From Bosea sp. Tri-49 (GTDB lineage Bacteria > Pseudomonadota > Alphaproteobacteria > Rhizobiales > Beijerinckiaceae), in NCBI RefSeq assembly GCF_003952665.1, contig NZ_CP017946.1, positions 310,001 to 374,000 of the forward strand: a DNA stretch of 64,000 bases, in the 5' to 3' direction. Both the position numbers and the translations under genes were made by a program. The notes beneath the pieces were generated by a model, which saw nothing but the letters and a program-made list of their open reading frames with translations, was not told where the DNA came from and did not search any database. Positions 1 through 9,549 of this stretch are shown piece by piece (the first letter of the stretch is position 1; the number at the start of each line of letters is the position of its first letter).

Positions 1-492
1 GCCGATCATCCGGCCGACCGTGGCCGGGCGCGGCATCTGCGCATGCGCCGCCTTCATGATCGCGAGATTGGCGAGGATGTCGGCGGGGAAAGGCGTGACC
101 TTGCGATTGGTCATGTCGACATGCAGCGACAGGTTCTCGGAGGTCGCGGCGAGCCAGCCTTCGCTGGCATGACGCATTTCGAGATAGTAGTGCAGCCGCT
201 TATCGTCGAAGGCGATGAGTTGCGCGGTGACACGTACGAGGTCGCTGGCCGTCAGCTCGCGCTTGTAGAGCACATGGCATTCGGCCGAGAAGAACGAGGC
301 CTTGCGGGTCTCGACATAGTCCTGGTTCAGGCCGACAAGCGAGAAGACCTCGTCGACCGCGCGGTCGAACAGGACATGGTAATAGGCCATGTTGAGATGG
401 CCGTTATAGTCGATCCATTGCGGCTCGACCCGCATCGGGGACGAGACGAAAGGAGCGAAGAACAGGGCGGTCGTGCGAGTTTTATCCGGCAT
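1..492 (-). CDS. Acyl-CoA thioesterase family protein (4HBT fold), cut by window edge
   Basis: The reading frame starts at an ATG at 492 and runs off the left edge after 164 codons, so the C-terminus is missing. Residues about 20-35 carry the hot-dog thioesterase signature D-Y-N-G-H-L-N-M-A-Y-Y, whose Asp is the usual catalytic residue of 4-hydroxybenzoyl-CoA thioesterase-like enzymes. A strong ribosome binding site (AAAGGAGG) lies just upstream of the ATG and fixes the start. Such proteins hydrolyse acyl-CoA thioesters in the cytoplasm; the substrate cannot be told from sequence. It is divergent from the FAD-linked dehydrogenase gene at 640, so the 147-bp gap should hold both promoters. Confidence 0.85.
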   Translation of the reverse strand, partial: MPDKTRTTALFFAPFVSSPMRVEPQWIDYNGHLNMAYYHVLFDRAVDEVFSLVGLNQDYVETRKASFFSAECHVLYKRELTASDLVRVTAQLIAFDDKRLHYYLEMRHASEGWLAATSENLSLHVDMTNRKVTPFPADILANLAIMKAAHAQMPRPATVGRMIG

Positions 493-639
493 CGGCGCCT
501 CCTTTCGTCGCTTTATCTCGTCAATGCGTGGGCGGCTCTGCGCCGCCGCCTCTTGCCGGCGCGGGCGCGGCGCGTGAAAACAACACGAGCCGCTGCTCCA
601 TAGGCCGAACCATTCCAGACTAGGCGAAGTTCTCCAGCC

Positions 640-2085
640 ATGACAATGCCTTCAACCGTTTCCGTGCCTCAGCCCGCCCCTGCTCGTACTGCAGAGCTAC
701 CGCCGTCGCCGCAGGCCATTGCTGCAGTGACGCGGGAGCTGGCGGCGCTGTTCGGTAACCGGCTCGTCACCAGCCTCGCGGTCCGGCAGCAGCATGGCCA
801 CACGTTGACCTGGATCCCGAACCAGCCGCCAGATGCGGTCGTCTATCCCGAGAGCGCCGAAGAGGTGGCCTCGATTGTGAAACTCTGCGCCGGATACGGG
901 GTTCCCGTCATCGCTTTCGGCACGGGGACGTCGCTTGAGGGCCATGTCAACGCGCCGTTCGGCGGCGTCTGCATCGACATGAGCCAGATGAAGCGGGTCG
1001 TCGCGGTGCATGCCGAAGATCTCGACTGCACGGTCGAGGCCGGTGTTACCCGCAAGGAGCTGAACGAGCATCTGCGCGACCAGGGCCTGTTCTTCCCGAT
1101 CGATCCTGGCGCCGACGCTTCGATCGGCGGCATGGCGGCGACGCGCGCCTCCGGCACCAATGCGGTGCGCTACGGCACGATGAAGGACAATGTCATCGCG
1201 CTCACGGCTGTCATGGCCGATGGCGCGATCGTCAAGACGGCGAGCCGGGCGCGCAAATCCTCGGCCGGCTATGATCTCACCCGCCTTCTCGTCGGTTCGG
1301 AAGGCACGCTCGGTATCATCACCGAGGTGACGTTGAAGCTGCATGGCATTCCCGAGGCGGTCTCAGCCGGCGTCTGCCCGTTCCCTTCGGTGAAGGCGGC
1401 TTGCGATACGACGATCATGACGATCCAGTCCGGCCTGCCGGTGGCGCGGATCGAGCTGGTCGACGATGTGATGATGCGCGGCGTCAACCTGCATTCCAAG
1501 CTCGGTCTGCCGGAGACGACGATGCTGTTCGTCGAGTTCCACGGCTCGGAGGAGGGCGTGAAGGAACAGGCCGAGCGCTTCGGCGAGATTGCAGCGGAGT
1601 TCGGCGGCGGCTCATTCGACTGGGCGACGAGACCGGAGGATCGCTCGAAGCTGTGGCAGGCCCGCCACGACGCCTACTGGGCGGCGCGGGCGCTGCGCCC
1701 CGGTGCGGAATCGGTCGCGACCGATGTCTGCGTGCCGATCTCGCGGCTGGCCGAGTGCGTCGACGAGACCAAGCGCGACATCGAAGCCTCCGGGCTGATC
1801 GCGCCGATCGTGGGCCATGTCGGCGACGGCAATTTCCACACCCAGCCGCTGGTCGATCTCGCCGATCCCGACGAGGTCGCACGCTGCGAGGCCTTCATCG
1901 ACAGGCTGGTCAAGCGGGCGCTCGCCATGGGCGGGACCTGCACCGGCGAGCATGGCGTCGGCCAGAAGAAGATGAAGTATCTCGAAATCGAGCACAGCCC
2001 GGCCGCGCTCGCGGTGATGCGGCTGATCAAGCGCTCGCTCGACCCACAGAACATCCTCAATCCCGGCAAGATCATCGCCTTGTGA
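640..2085 (+). CDS. FAD-binding oxidoreductase, D-lactate/glycolate dehydrogenase (GlcD/LDHD) family
   Basis: A protein of 481 residues, the usual length for this family. An FAD-binding (PCMH) domain spans about 55-240: the glycine-rich loop FGTGTSLEGH lies near 93-102 and PGADASIGG follows near 150. The C-terminal FAD-oxidase domain contains GHVGDGNFH, whose His residues bind the metal and substrate in D-2-hydroxyacid dehydrogenases, and CTGEHGVG plus NPGKI at the end. Expected reaction: flavin-dependent oxidation of a D-2-hydroxy acid (D-lactate or relative) to the 2-oxo acid. There is no membrane segment. A second ATG lies two codons downstream. The exact substrate is not determined. Confidence 0.9.
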   Translation: MTMPSTVSVPQPAPARTAELPPSPQAIAAVTRELAALFGNRLVTSLAVRQQHGHTLTWIPNQPPDAVVYPESAEEVASIVKLCAGYGVPVIAFGTGTSLEGHVNAPFGGVCIDMSQMKRVVAVHAEDLDCTVEAGVTRKELNEHLRDQGLFFPIDPGADASIGGMAATRASGTNAVRYGTMKDNVIALTAVMADGAIVKTASRARKSSAGYDLTRLLVGSEGTLGIITEVTLKLHGIPEAVSAGVCPFPSVKAACDTTIMTIQSGLPVARIELVDDVMMRGVNLHSKLGLPETTMLFVEFHGSEEGVKEQAERFGEIAAEFGGGSFDWATRPEDRSKLWQARHDAYWAARALRPGAESVATDVCVPISRLAECVDETKRDIEASGLIAPIVGHVGDGNFHTQPLVDLADPDEVARCEAFIDRLVKRALAMGGTCTGEHGVGQKKMKYLEIEHSPAALAVMRLIKRSLDPQNILNPGKIIAL

Positions 2086-2191
2086 CATCCAACCGCGCTC
2101 TTAGGCGGTATTACCCACAAGAATGTCGTGATCCTGCCGCGACTTGCGTGCATGATCAGGCGGTCGACATTTCGAGGATTGATGCAAGAGC

Positions 2192-5100
2192 GTGCGTGAG
2201 GCCCTGACCTTCCTGGCCGGGCTGCTCGTCGCGGCGTTGCTGGCCGCGCTGCTGGGGCCGGGCTTCGTCGACTGGCGCGAGTACAGGCCCCATTTCGAGC
2301 AGCGCATCAGCGCCGCGCTCGGCGTGGAGACGCGTGTTGCCGGCGAGATCGGGCTGCGGCTGCTGCCGTCGCCGCGGCTGGTTTTGGGCCAGGTGCGTCT
2401 TGGCTCCAGCGACAGCGGAGCGAGCAGCGCCAGCATCGAGACGCTGACCGCCGAGCTTGCTCTGGCGCCATTGGCGCGCGGCGAGTTCAGGCTGGTCGAG
2501 GCCGAGGCCGATGGGCTGGTGCTGAACCTCGTCGCCGATGAGGCGGGCGCCATTGCCCTGCCCGCCCGTCAGGGGACAGGCTTGCCGACCGAAACGGTGA
2601 TCGACCGGCTGGCGATCAGGCGAGCGGCCGTGATCTGGCGCGAGCCCGGCAAGGCGGCCCAAACGCTGGCGCCGATCTCGGTCGATGTCTCGGCCGTGAG
2701 CCTTGCAGGACCATGGCGGGTGGAAGGCGAGATCGCCGGCGCCTCGGTCCGCTTCGCCACCGGGGCGGCCGAAAGCGACGGCCGACTGCGGACCAAAGGG
2801 TCGATCACGGGCGAGCAGGTGCAGTTCGGCTTCGACGGCTCGCTGATCCTGCCGGCGGCTGAAAGCAAGGTCCGGCCCGGGCTCGAAGGCAGCTTCACGA
2901 TCGCACCCGGTGGCGCCGTCAGCCTGGCCGGACGGGTGAGCGGCGACAGCCGCCGCCTTGATTTCTCCGCGCTTGCCGTCGAGATCGCCGGCGGTGCCGC
3001 GCGGCTGGAAGGCGAAGGCTCGTTCAATCCGGGGGGCGGTCACGGCAGCGTCCAGCTCAAGGCGCGCCGGCTCGATGCCGATGCGCTGATTGAGGCTCTC
3101 TCTCAGCGGCCGGGCTATGAGCGCGCCTTTCAGGCGCTGCCAGGCGCGCTCGACCTTTCACTGGAGCTCGACCAGATCGCCTGGCGCGGCGAGGATTTCA
3201 GCGGCTTTGCCCTACGCGGGAAGCTCGATGAAAGCGGGCTCGACGCGGCGAACGCCACGGTCAAGATCGCCAATGCCGTTCTTGAAGCGCGCGGTGCGCT
3301 CGATGGCCAGGGCTTTCGTGGTACGGTTGAGGCAAAGGCGCCGGATGCGCGCCGGGCGGCTCTGGCCCTGGCGCGCCTCGGCGCCGAGGCCGGACTGGCC
3401 GACAGCTTTGCGGCCCTGCGCAGCCTCGACGGCACGGCGGCGTTCGACTGGAGCAACGAGCGTCTCGCAGTCACGCAGCTGACAGCGCGGGCAGGCTCCG
3501 GGCCGCGCCTCGAAGGCTCCGGCGCGCTCACGCTCGATCGGCTCGACGCCAAGCTGACGCTGAACGGGCTCGACCTGTCGACCTTGCCACTGGGCGACAG
3601 CCTGAATGCGCTGACCGGACGACGTGACCTGGCGCTCGACCTCACCTTGAATGGCGCGCGCTACCGGGCTTCTCCGCCTGGTTCGGCCCGGCTCGCGCTG
3701 ACGCGGCAAGGCATGGACTGGCGTCTCAGCCGCCTCGCCGTCGATGGCTTCGGCGGCGTCAAGGTCGAAGGCGAAGGGGCTCTGCTGCCGGGCGGCGGCG
3801 AGATTTCCGGCCGGGTGCGCGCGCCGCGTTTTGCGGCGTTGGCGGCGCTGGCCGGGCCCTTGCTGCCGGAAGGGCTGCGGCGCGTGTTACCGCGGATCGA
3901 GGACGGGCTCGCCGGCATCGATGCCGGCTTCAAGCTCGTGCGCGCGGCGAATGGCGAAACCGGCGTAGCCGCCGAAGGTTCAGCCCAGGCCGGGCGGCTT
4001 TCGCTCAATGGCAAGCTCGATGCGGCCGGCCTGTGGAGCGGTGGCGATGTCAAGCTCTCGCTCGACGATCGGCGCCGTGCCTTCGCCGCGTTCGGACTGC
4101 CGCGCCCGGCACGGGGCGGGCCCGGCGAGTTCACGCTCGGCTTTGGTGCAACCGGACCGGTCGGCTCGCTCGTCGGTTCCGGGCTGATGCTCGTGCTCGA
4201 AGGCGCAGGCGATGCGGCACGGCTGAGCCTCCAGGCCGACGGGCCGGGGCAGGTCTTGCCGGAAGGGCTGGCGCGACTGGCCCCGGACGGGGTGCTCGAT
4301 GCGCATGGCCGTGTCTCCTTTGGCGAGGAAGCCAGGCTTGACGATCTCGTCGTCAATGCCGGCGGCAAGGCGGCGCGCGGCGCGCTGAGCTTCTCGGCTG
4401 AGCGCGGCATTGGCGGGCGGCTCGACCTGCCGTCGCTCGCATTGCAGCCGGTGCTTGCGGCCGTGCTCGGCCAGGCCCAACCGGTCGTCGGCAGCCAGTG
4501 GTCGCCGAGCCGCTTTCAGGGCGCGACGGGCCTTGGCGAGATCAGACTTGCCCTCGGTGCAGAGCGCCTGGAACTGACCGAGGCAACCGCCCTGTCGAAA
4601 GCGCGCGTCGATCTGGCGGCAGGGCCGGACGGGCTTGTGCTCGATAATCTCCGCGGCAGCCATGCCGGCGGCGAGATCAGCGGGCGGCTCTCGGCGCGGC
4701 GTGAGGGCGGTCTGGCGCAGCTGGCGGGCAAGCTCGCCTGGAACGGCCTCGATCTTGCCGTGCTGACCAAGGGGGCACTGACCGGCAGGCTGTCCGGCAG
4801 CTTCGAGGCCGGAGGCTCCGGCGAGAGCCCGGCGCGCCTGATCGCCGCGCTCGGCGGCGCCGGTTCGATCAGCGTCTCTGGCGCCGGCATGGCGCGCTTC
4901 GACCCCTCTGCGATCTCAAAGGTGATCGCGGCGACGGGCGACGACGCCTCGGAAAGCGAGACGGATCGCCTGCAGGACCGGATCAGCGCGGCGCTGGAGA
5001 AGGCGAGCTGGCCGCTGGGCGACGTCACCATTCCCTTCACACAAGCGGCCGGCGTGCTGCGCGTATCTCCCGTCTCCGTCGAGCGCGCGGGCCTCAGGGC

Positions 5101-5992
5101 CGAGGCTACCGGGCTGGTCGACTGGCGGGCGATGACGACTGATCTGCGCATGAATCTTCGCCCGCTCGGCGCGGCGCCCAAGGGCTGGCCGGAACAGTTG
5201 CCGCAGGTCGGTGTCGCCTGGCGCGGGCCGCTCGAGGCGCCGAAGCGCGAGACCGATGTCGGGGCGCTTTCGAACGTGGTTGCGGCGCGGGCTCTGGCGC
5301 GCGAGATCGAGCGGGTTGAGGCCTTCGAGGCTGATCAGCGCGAGCGGGCGATGAACGTCCGACGCCTGCGGGCCGAGCGCGAGCTGCGCGAGAACGAGCG
5401 AAAGCTGGCGGAGTTCCTGAAAGCCGAGGAGGAGCGCCGCATCGCTGAGGAGAAGCGGGCGGAGGAGGCGCGCAAGGCTGAGGAGGCCAGGCTCGCCGAA
5501 GAAGCCCGCAAGGCCGAGATCGCACGGCGCGCAGAGGAGGCCAGACAGGCCGAGGAAGCCCGCAGGGCGGAGGCTGCGCGCAAGGCCGAAGAGGCGAGGC
5601 TCGCCGAAGAAATCCGCAAAGCCGAGATCGCGCGGCGCGCCGAGGAGGCCAGGCAGGCCGAGGAGGCCCGCAGGGCGGAGGTTGCCCGCAAGCTGGAAGA
5701 GGCGCGCCTCGTTGAGGAAGCGCGCAAGCTCGAGATCGCAAAGCGGCAGGACGAGATCCGGCGGGCCGAGGAGGAGCGGCGCAAGGCCGAGGCCGAGGAG
5801 CGGGCCAGGCAAGCGGCGATCCGAGCCGCGATCGAGGGGCGGCCTGGGCCGATGATCCTGCAGGGAGCGCCGCCTTCCTATATTCCGGGTGATCCGTATG
5901 TCAGGCCGCGCGCTGAAGCTCCGCCGCTGCCGCCGCCGCTCGATATCCAGTCGATCCCGCGGCCATTGTCGCGCTCGCCCCTGCAGAACTGA
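2192..5992 (+). CDS. AsmA family protein with C-terminal Ala/Glu/Arg coiled coil
   Basis: A 1266-residue protein starting at GTG. An N-terminal membrane anchor (about 3-22) is followed by the AsmA pattern VDWREYRPHFE and a very long body of repeated beta-strand segments, as in AsmA/TamB-like bridge proteins that link the inner membrane to the outer membrane and influence lipid or outer-membrane protein assembly. From about 1050 to 1225 the chain turns into a charged helical stretch built of A-E-E-A-R/K units, including two adjacent 36-residue copies (nucleotides 5480-5587 and 5588-5695), then a Pro-rich tail. The coiled coil is an unusual addition to the family and recalls TolA/TonB stalks. 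Periplasmic location is inferred. Confidence 0.85.
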   Translation: MREALTFLAGLLVAALLAALLGPGFVDWREYRPHFEQRISAALGVETRVAGEIGLRLLPSPRLVLGQVRLGSSDSGASSASIETLTAELALAPLARGEFRLVEAEADGLVLNLVADEAGAIALPARQGTGLPTETVIDRLAIRRAAVIWREPGKAAQTLAPISVDVSAVSLAGPWRVEGEIAGASVRFATGAAESDGRLRTKGSITGEQVQFGFDGSLILPAAESKVRPGLEGSFTIAPGGAVSLAGRVSGDSRRLDFSALAVEIAGGAARLEGEGSFNPGGGHGSVQLKARRLDADALIEALSQRPGYERAFQALPGALDLSLELDQIAWRGEDFSGFALRGKLDESGLDAANATVKIANAVLEARGALDGQGFRGTVEAKAPDARRAALALARLGAEAGLADSFAALRSLDGTAAFDWSNERLAVTQLTARAGSGPRLEGSGALTLDRLDAKLTLNGLDLSTLPLGDSLNALTGRRDLALDLTLNGARYRASPPGSARLALTRQGMDWRLSRLAVDGFGGVKVEGEGALLPGGGEISGRVRAPRFAALAALAGPLLPEGLRRVLPRIEDGLAGIDAGFKLVRAANGETGVAAEGSAQAGRLSLNGKLDAAGLWSGGDVKLSLDDRRRAFAAFGLPRPARGGPGEFTLGFGATGPVGSLVGSGLMLVLEGAGDAARLSLQADGPGQVLPEGLARLAPDGVLDAHGRVSFGEEARLDDLVVNAGGKAARGALSFSAERGIGGRLDLPSLALQPVLAAVLGQAQPVVGSQWSPSRFQGATGLGEIRLALGAERLELTEATALSKARVDLAAGPDGLVLDNLRGSHAGGEISGRLSARREGGLAQLAGKLAWNGLDLAVLTKGALTGRLSGSFEAGGSGESPARLIAALGGAGSISVSGAGMARFDPSAISKVIAATGDDASESETDRLQDRISAALEKASWPLGDVTIPFTQAAGVLRVSPVSVERAGLRAEATGLVDWRAMTTDLRMNLRPLGAAPKGWPEQLPQVGVAWRGPLEAPKRETDVGALSNVVAARALAREIERVEAFEADQRERAMNVRRLRAERELRENERKLAEFLKAEEERRIAEEKRAEEARKAEEARLAEEARKAEIARRAEEARQAEEARRAEAARKAEEARLAEEIRKAEIARRAEEARQAEEARRAEVARKLEEARLVEEARKLEIAKRQDEIRRAEEERRKAEAEERARQAAIRAAIEGRPGPMILQGAPPSYIPGDPYVRPRAEAPPLPPPLDIQSIPRPLSRSPLQN
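5480..5695 (+). repeat. Two tandem 108-bp units inside the AsmA gene
   Basis: Two consecutive in-frame 108-bp copies each encode 36 residues of the type EEARLAEE..KAEIARRAEEARQAEEARRAE, differing at only a few positions. They extend the charged coiled coil at the C-terminus of the AsmA-like protein and are a likely place for copy-number variation between strains. Confidence 0.8.
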
Positions 5993-6091
5993 TTCAAGGC
6001 GCTGGCAAACTGATTCAAGCGCGTGCGGCGCCGGTTCAAATTTCTCTCGCAAGATATTGAACTGGCAAGATTTTCGCCTCAGGCTGGGCTG

Positions 6092-6700
6092 TCAGCCGCC
6101 CTGGAGCAGCTTGAAGGCAATCGCCCACATGGTGGCGGCAACGATGCCGTCGAGGATCCGCCAGGACCTCGGATTGGCGAAGAGCGGGCGCAGCCAGCGG
6201 GCGCCATAGCCGAGCCCGAAGAAGAACAGGAACGAGGCGGTCATCGCGCCGGCGGCGAAGACCAGTTCCTGCCCGGGAAACTGGCTGGCGATGCTGCCGA
6301 TCAGCAGCACCGTGTCGAGATAGACATGCGGGTTGAGCCAGGTCAGCGCGGCACAGGTGACAAGGTTGGCCGAGAGGCTCGCGCCGGCGGCGGCGGCGAC
6401 CGCGAGAGCCTCCGACGAGCGCAGCGCCGAGAGCAGGCTGCGCACGCCATACCAGATCAGGAAGGCGGCGCCGCCATAGCGCAGGGCCGGTTCGAGCATG
6501 GGCAGCATCGCCGTCGCCTGCCGCAAGCCGACGACGCCGGCGAGGATCAGCACCGCGTCCGACAAGGCGCAGGTGAGGCAGACGGCGAAGACGTGCTCGT
6601 TGCGCAGGCCCTGCCGCAGCACGAAGCTGTTCTGGGCGCCGATGGCGACGATGAGGCTGAGGCCCATGGTCAGGCCGGTGACATAGACGGAGAAAGGCAT
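6092..6700 (-). CDS. LysE/ArgO family amino-acid exporter
   Basis: A 202-residue inner-membrane protein with about six hydrophobic helices. The N-terminus MPFSVYVTGLTMGLSLIVAI and the GAQNSFVLRQG motif right after it are diagnostic of LysE/ArgO exporters of basic amino acids. I chose the ATG at 6700 over one at 6748, because the later start leaves about 90 bp for the divergent promoter region shared with the LysR gene at 6794, whereas the earlier one leaves 45 bp. The neighbouring regulator resembles ArgP/LysG, the usual activator of this exporter, which supports lysine/arginine export as its role. Confidence 0.88.
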   Translation of the reverse strand: MPFSVYVTGLTMGLSLIVAIGAQNSFVLRQGLRNEHVFAVCLTCALSDAVLILAGVVGLRQATAMLPMLEPALRYGGAAFLIWYGVRSLLSALRSSEALAVAAAAGASLSANLVTCAALTWLNPHVYLDTVLLIGSIASQFPGQELVFAAGAMTASFLFFFGLGYGARWLRPLFANPRSWRILDGIVAATMWAIAFKLLQGG

Positions 6701-6793
6701 GAGCGGCGGTCCCGTTTCCGCCGTCCTGCCTATGCGCGATGCGTTCATTAATGTAGTTAAATATCGTTACTCTGATTAAGCAGAGCTAATGCC
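6701..6793. promoter_or_regulatory. Divergent lysE-argP intergenic promoter region
   Basis: This 93-bp gap between the divergent exporter and LysR genes contains an AT-rich stretch (about 6742-6785) in an otherwise GC-rich region. That is where an ArgP/LysG-type activator would be expected to bind and where both promoters must lie. No exact operator could be assigned. Confidence 0.5.
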
Positions 6794-7702
6794 ATGCTCG
6801 ACTACCCGGCCCTGCAGGCCGTCTCGCTCGTTGTCAGGACCGGCAGCTTCGAAAAAGCCGCGCAGGCGCTGAACGTTACGCCCTCGGCCGTCTCGCAGCG
6901 CGTCAAGCATCTCGAGGAACGGCTGGGAACCGTGCTGATCATCAGGGGGCAGCCCTGCACCGCGACCGAACGGGGCGAATGGCTCTGCCGCCACATGGAG
7001 CAGGTCGGGCTGCTCGAAGGCGAGCTGATGACGCGGCTGCCGGCGTTGGCCGAGCCGGACCAGCCGCAGCAGCGCGTCACGCTGCGGGTTGCCGCCAATG
7101 CCGATAGCCTCGGAACCTGGTTCCTGCGCGCCGTGGCAGCCTTCGCGGAGCGGTGCCCGCATCTGCTCGATATCGCCGTCGACGATCAGGAGCACACGGC
7201 AGACTGGCTTCGGCAGGGGCGGGTGCTCGCTGCCGTCACGGCGCTGGAGAAGCCGATCCAGGGCTGCCGCGTGATCCCGCTTGGTTCGCTGCGCTATCTC
7301 GCGACGGCGAGCCCGGATTTCATGGCGCGCCATTTCGCTGACGGCGTGACAGTTCCAGCGTTGGCGCAGGCGCCTTCGCTGATCTTCAACCAGAAGGACC
7401 GCCTTCAGAGTCAGTGGATGGAGCTTGCCTTCGGCAAGAGCCCTGCCCACCCCGTGCACTGGGTGCCGTCGACGCAGGGCTTCGTCGAGGCGAGCCTGCT
7501 CGGCATCGGTTGGAGCGCCAATCCCGAATTGCTGGTGCGCGAGCATCTCGCTGCCGGCAGGCTGTGCGAGCTCATGCCCGGGACGGTGCTCGACACGCCA
7601 CTGTTCTGGCAGGTCAATCGGGTCGCGGCCGAGCGGCTGTCGGATCTTACGCGCGCGGTCGTCGAGACGGCGCGCCGCCTGCTGGTCAATCCGCGGGAGT
7701 GA
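6794..7702 (+). CDS. LysR family regulator, ArgP/LysG type
   Basis: 302 residues, normal for LysR regulators. The N-terminal winged helix (about 3-60) reads MLDYPALQAVSLVV then SFEKAAQALNVTPSAVSQR, the pattern of ArgP (IciA)/LysG. The C-terminal half is the periplasmic-binding-protein-like effector domain, which in characterised ArgP senses lysine or arginine. It is divergent from the LysE-type exporter, the classical arrangement in which the regulator activates export when the basic amino acid accumulates. The end overlaps the convergent ribbon-helix-helix gene by 17 bp. Confidence 0.9.
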   Translation: MLDYPALQAVSLVVRTGSFEKAAQALNVTPSAVSQRVKHLEERLGTVLIIRGQPCTATERGEWLCRHMEQVGLLEGELMTRLPALAEPDQPQQRVTLRVAANADSLGTWFLRAVAAFAERCPHLLDIAVDDQEHTADWLRQGRVLAAVTALEKPIQGCRVIPLGSLRYLATASPDFMARHFADGVTVPALAQAPSLIFNQKDRLQSQWMELAFGKSPAHPVHWVPSTQGFVEASLLGIGWSANPELLVREHLAAGRLCELMPGTVLDTPLFWQVNRVAAERLSDLTRAVVETARRLLVNPRE

Positions 7703-7928
7703 GCTTCGCGGTCTCGGCCCGCCCGCGATAATGCGCCAGCACGCGCAGACGCAGCGCCGAGGAGAGGTTGAGCTCGCCCCGGCCGGAATCGACCTCAACC
7801 ACCAGGCTCGCAATCGGCCGCTTCTCCGCCGCTGCGATCTCCTTCAGCGCCTCCCAGAAGGGCTCCTCCAGAGAGACGCTGGTGCGGTGGCCGGCGATGG
7901 CGAGGGAGCGCTTACGCAGGCCGCTCAC
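7686..7928 (-). CDS. Ribbon-helix-helix domain protein (RHH_4 type)
   Basis: An 80-residue protein of the alphaproteobacterial RHH_4 family. The segment RSLAIAGHRTSVSLEEPFW has the ribbon (HRTSVSLE) followed by two helices, a DNA-binding fold usually acting as a dimer. The start ATG overlaps the stop of the upstream DUF4169 gene by 4 bp, so the two are translationally coupled. The role is unknown; the pair commonly sits beside fumC in related bacteria (general knowledge, not checked here). Confidence 0.8.
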   Translation of the reverse strand: MSGLRKRSLAIAGHRTSVSLEEPFWEALKEIAAAEKRPIASLVVEVDSGRGELNLSSALRLRVLAHYRGRAETAKLTPAD

Positions 7929-8125
7929 GCGTTGTCCTTGCCGTCGGGATCGTCGGAGAGACGGTGGCCTTCGAGGCGGCGCTCGGCCAGTGTCTTCTCC
8001 GCTTCGGTCAATCTGCGCTCGGCCTTGGTCCGACCGAACGCGATCCGGTTCTGCTCGGCCTGCGCCTCGGCGCTCGCCCGGTCGCGGGCCTTGCGGGCGC
8101 GGCGGAGATTGACGATCTCGGCCAT
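7925..8125 (-). CDS. DUF4169 family protein
   Basis: A 66-residue, strongly basic and helical protein beginning MAEIVNLRRARKARDRA, the hallmark of DUF4169. It lies 6 bp downstream of fumC and overlaps the next gene, so a fumC-DUF4169-RHH transcription unit is likely. Function unknown; no catalytic residues or membrane segments are visible. Confidence 0.8.
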   Translation of the reverse strand: MAEIVNLRRARKARDRASAEAQAEQNRIAFGRTKAERRLTEAEKTLAERRLEGHRLSDDPDGKDNA

Positions 8126-8131
8126 GGCGCT

Positions 8132-9526
8132 TCAGCCCGGGCTGAGCATGTCTTCGGCAACGACGGTCTTGTCGAACAGCTCGGCGTCGACCCCGGCCTT
8201 CAGCGCTTCCTCGCGCAGCGTCGTGCCATTGTGATGGGCCGCCTTGGCGATGCTGGCGGCCTTGTCGTAGCCGATCGCCGGGGCCAACGCCGTCACCAGC
8301 ATCAGCGAGCGCGAGAGCAGCTCAGTGAGGCGCTCGCGATTGGGCTCGATGCCCTCGACGCAATTGGTGCGGAAGCTGCCGGCCGCGTCTGTCAGAAGCC
8401 GCGCCGACTGAAGGAACGCCTGCGCGATCACCGGCTTGAAGACATTGAGCTCGAAATGGCCCTGGCTGGCGGCGAAGGTGACGGTCGCCTGATTGCCGTG
8501 CACGCGGGTCGCGACCATGGTCAGCGCCTCGGCCTGGGTCGGATTGACCTTGCCGGGCATGATCGACGATCCCGGCTCGTTCTCGGGCAGGCTGATCTCG
8601 CCGAGGCCGGAGCGCGGGCCGGAGCCCATCAGGCGGATGTCGTTGGCGATCTTGAACAGGTCCATGGCGAGCGCGGTCAGCGCGCCATGGCTGTAGGAGA
8701 TCGCGCCATGGCTGGCGAGCGCCTCGAACAGATTGTCGGCGGTGCGGAAGGGCAGGCCGGTCAGCCTGGCGACCTCGGCCGAGAAGGCCTTGGCGAAATC
8801 GGGATGGGCGTTGAGACCGGTGCCGACCGCGGTGCCGCCCTGGGCGAGCGCCAGCAGGCCGGGCAGGGTCTGCTCGATGCGGGCGATGCCGAGCTGAACT
8901 TGAGCGACATAGCCGGAAAACTCCTGGCCGAGCGTGACCGGGGTCGCATCCTGGAGATGGGTGCGGCCGATCTTGACGAGATTGGCGAAGGCCTTCGCCT
9001 TGGCGGCGAAGGCATCCTTCAGCCGACCGAGCGCCGGCAGAAGCTCCGTCGAGACGGCGAGCGCGGCGGCGATATGGATCGCGGTCGGGAAGCTGTCGTT
9101 CGAGGACTGGCCCTTGTTGACGTGGTCGTTGGCGTGCACCGGGCTCTTCTTGCCGAGGCCGGCGCCCAAAATCTCGTTGGCGCGGTTGGCCAGGACCTCG
9201 TTGACGTTCATGTTCGACTGGGTGCCGGAGCCGGTCTGCCAGACGACGAGCGGGAAATGCTCGTCGAACTTGCCGGAAAGCGCCTCGTCGGCAGCCTGGA
9301 CGATCGCGGTCTCGATCTTGCCGTCGAGCAGGCCGAGCTTCGCATTGACGGTCGCAGCAGCCTTCTTGACCATGACCAAGGCATGGACCAACGGCAGCGG
9401 CATGCGCTCGGCCGGCCCGCCGATCTTGAAGTTCTGCAGCGAGCGCTGCGTCTGCGCCGCCCAATAGCGGTCGTCGGCGACATCGATCGGACCGAAGGAA
9501 TCGGTCTCGCTACGGAATCCGGTCAT
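8132..9526 (-). CDS. fumC: Fumarate hydratase class II
   Basis: 464 residues, the standard length of oxygen-stable class II fumarase. The superfamily signature [11 protein letters not shown] is present near residue 315, together with the substrate-loop sequences [13 protein letters not shown] and [12 protein letters not shown]. It catalyses fumarate plus water to L-malate in the TCA cycle in the cytoplasm. It lies 23 bp downstream of sspB and immediately upstream of the DUF4169 gene, all on the minus strand. Confidence 0.97.
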   Translation of the reverse strand: MTGFRSETDSFGPIDVADDRYWAAQTQRSLQNFKIGGPAERMPLPLVHALVMVKKAAATVNAKLGLLDGKIETAIVQAADEALSGKFDEHFPLVVWQTGSGTQSNMNVNEVLANRANEILGAGLGKKSPVHANDHVNKGQSSNDSFPTAIHIAAALAVSTELLPALGRLKDAFAAKAKAFANLVKIGRTHLQDATPVTLGQEFSGYVAQVQLGIARIEQTLPGLLALAQGGTAVGTGLNAHPDFAKAFSAEVARLTGLPFRTADNLFEALASHGAISYSHGALTALAMDLFKIANDIRLMGSGPRSGLGEISLPENEPGSSIMPGKVNPTQAEALTMVATRVHGNQATVTFAASQGHFELNVFKPVIAQAFLQSARLLTDAAGSFRTNCVEGIEPNRERLTELLSRSLMLVTALAPAIGYDKAASIAKAAHHNGTTLREEALKAGVDAELFDKTVVAEDMLSPG

Positions 9527-9549
9527 GGCAGGGAGCCTCTAGGCTGGTC

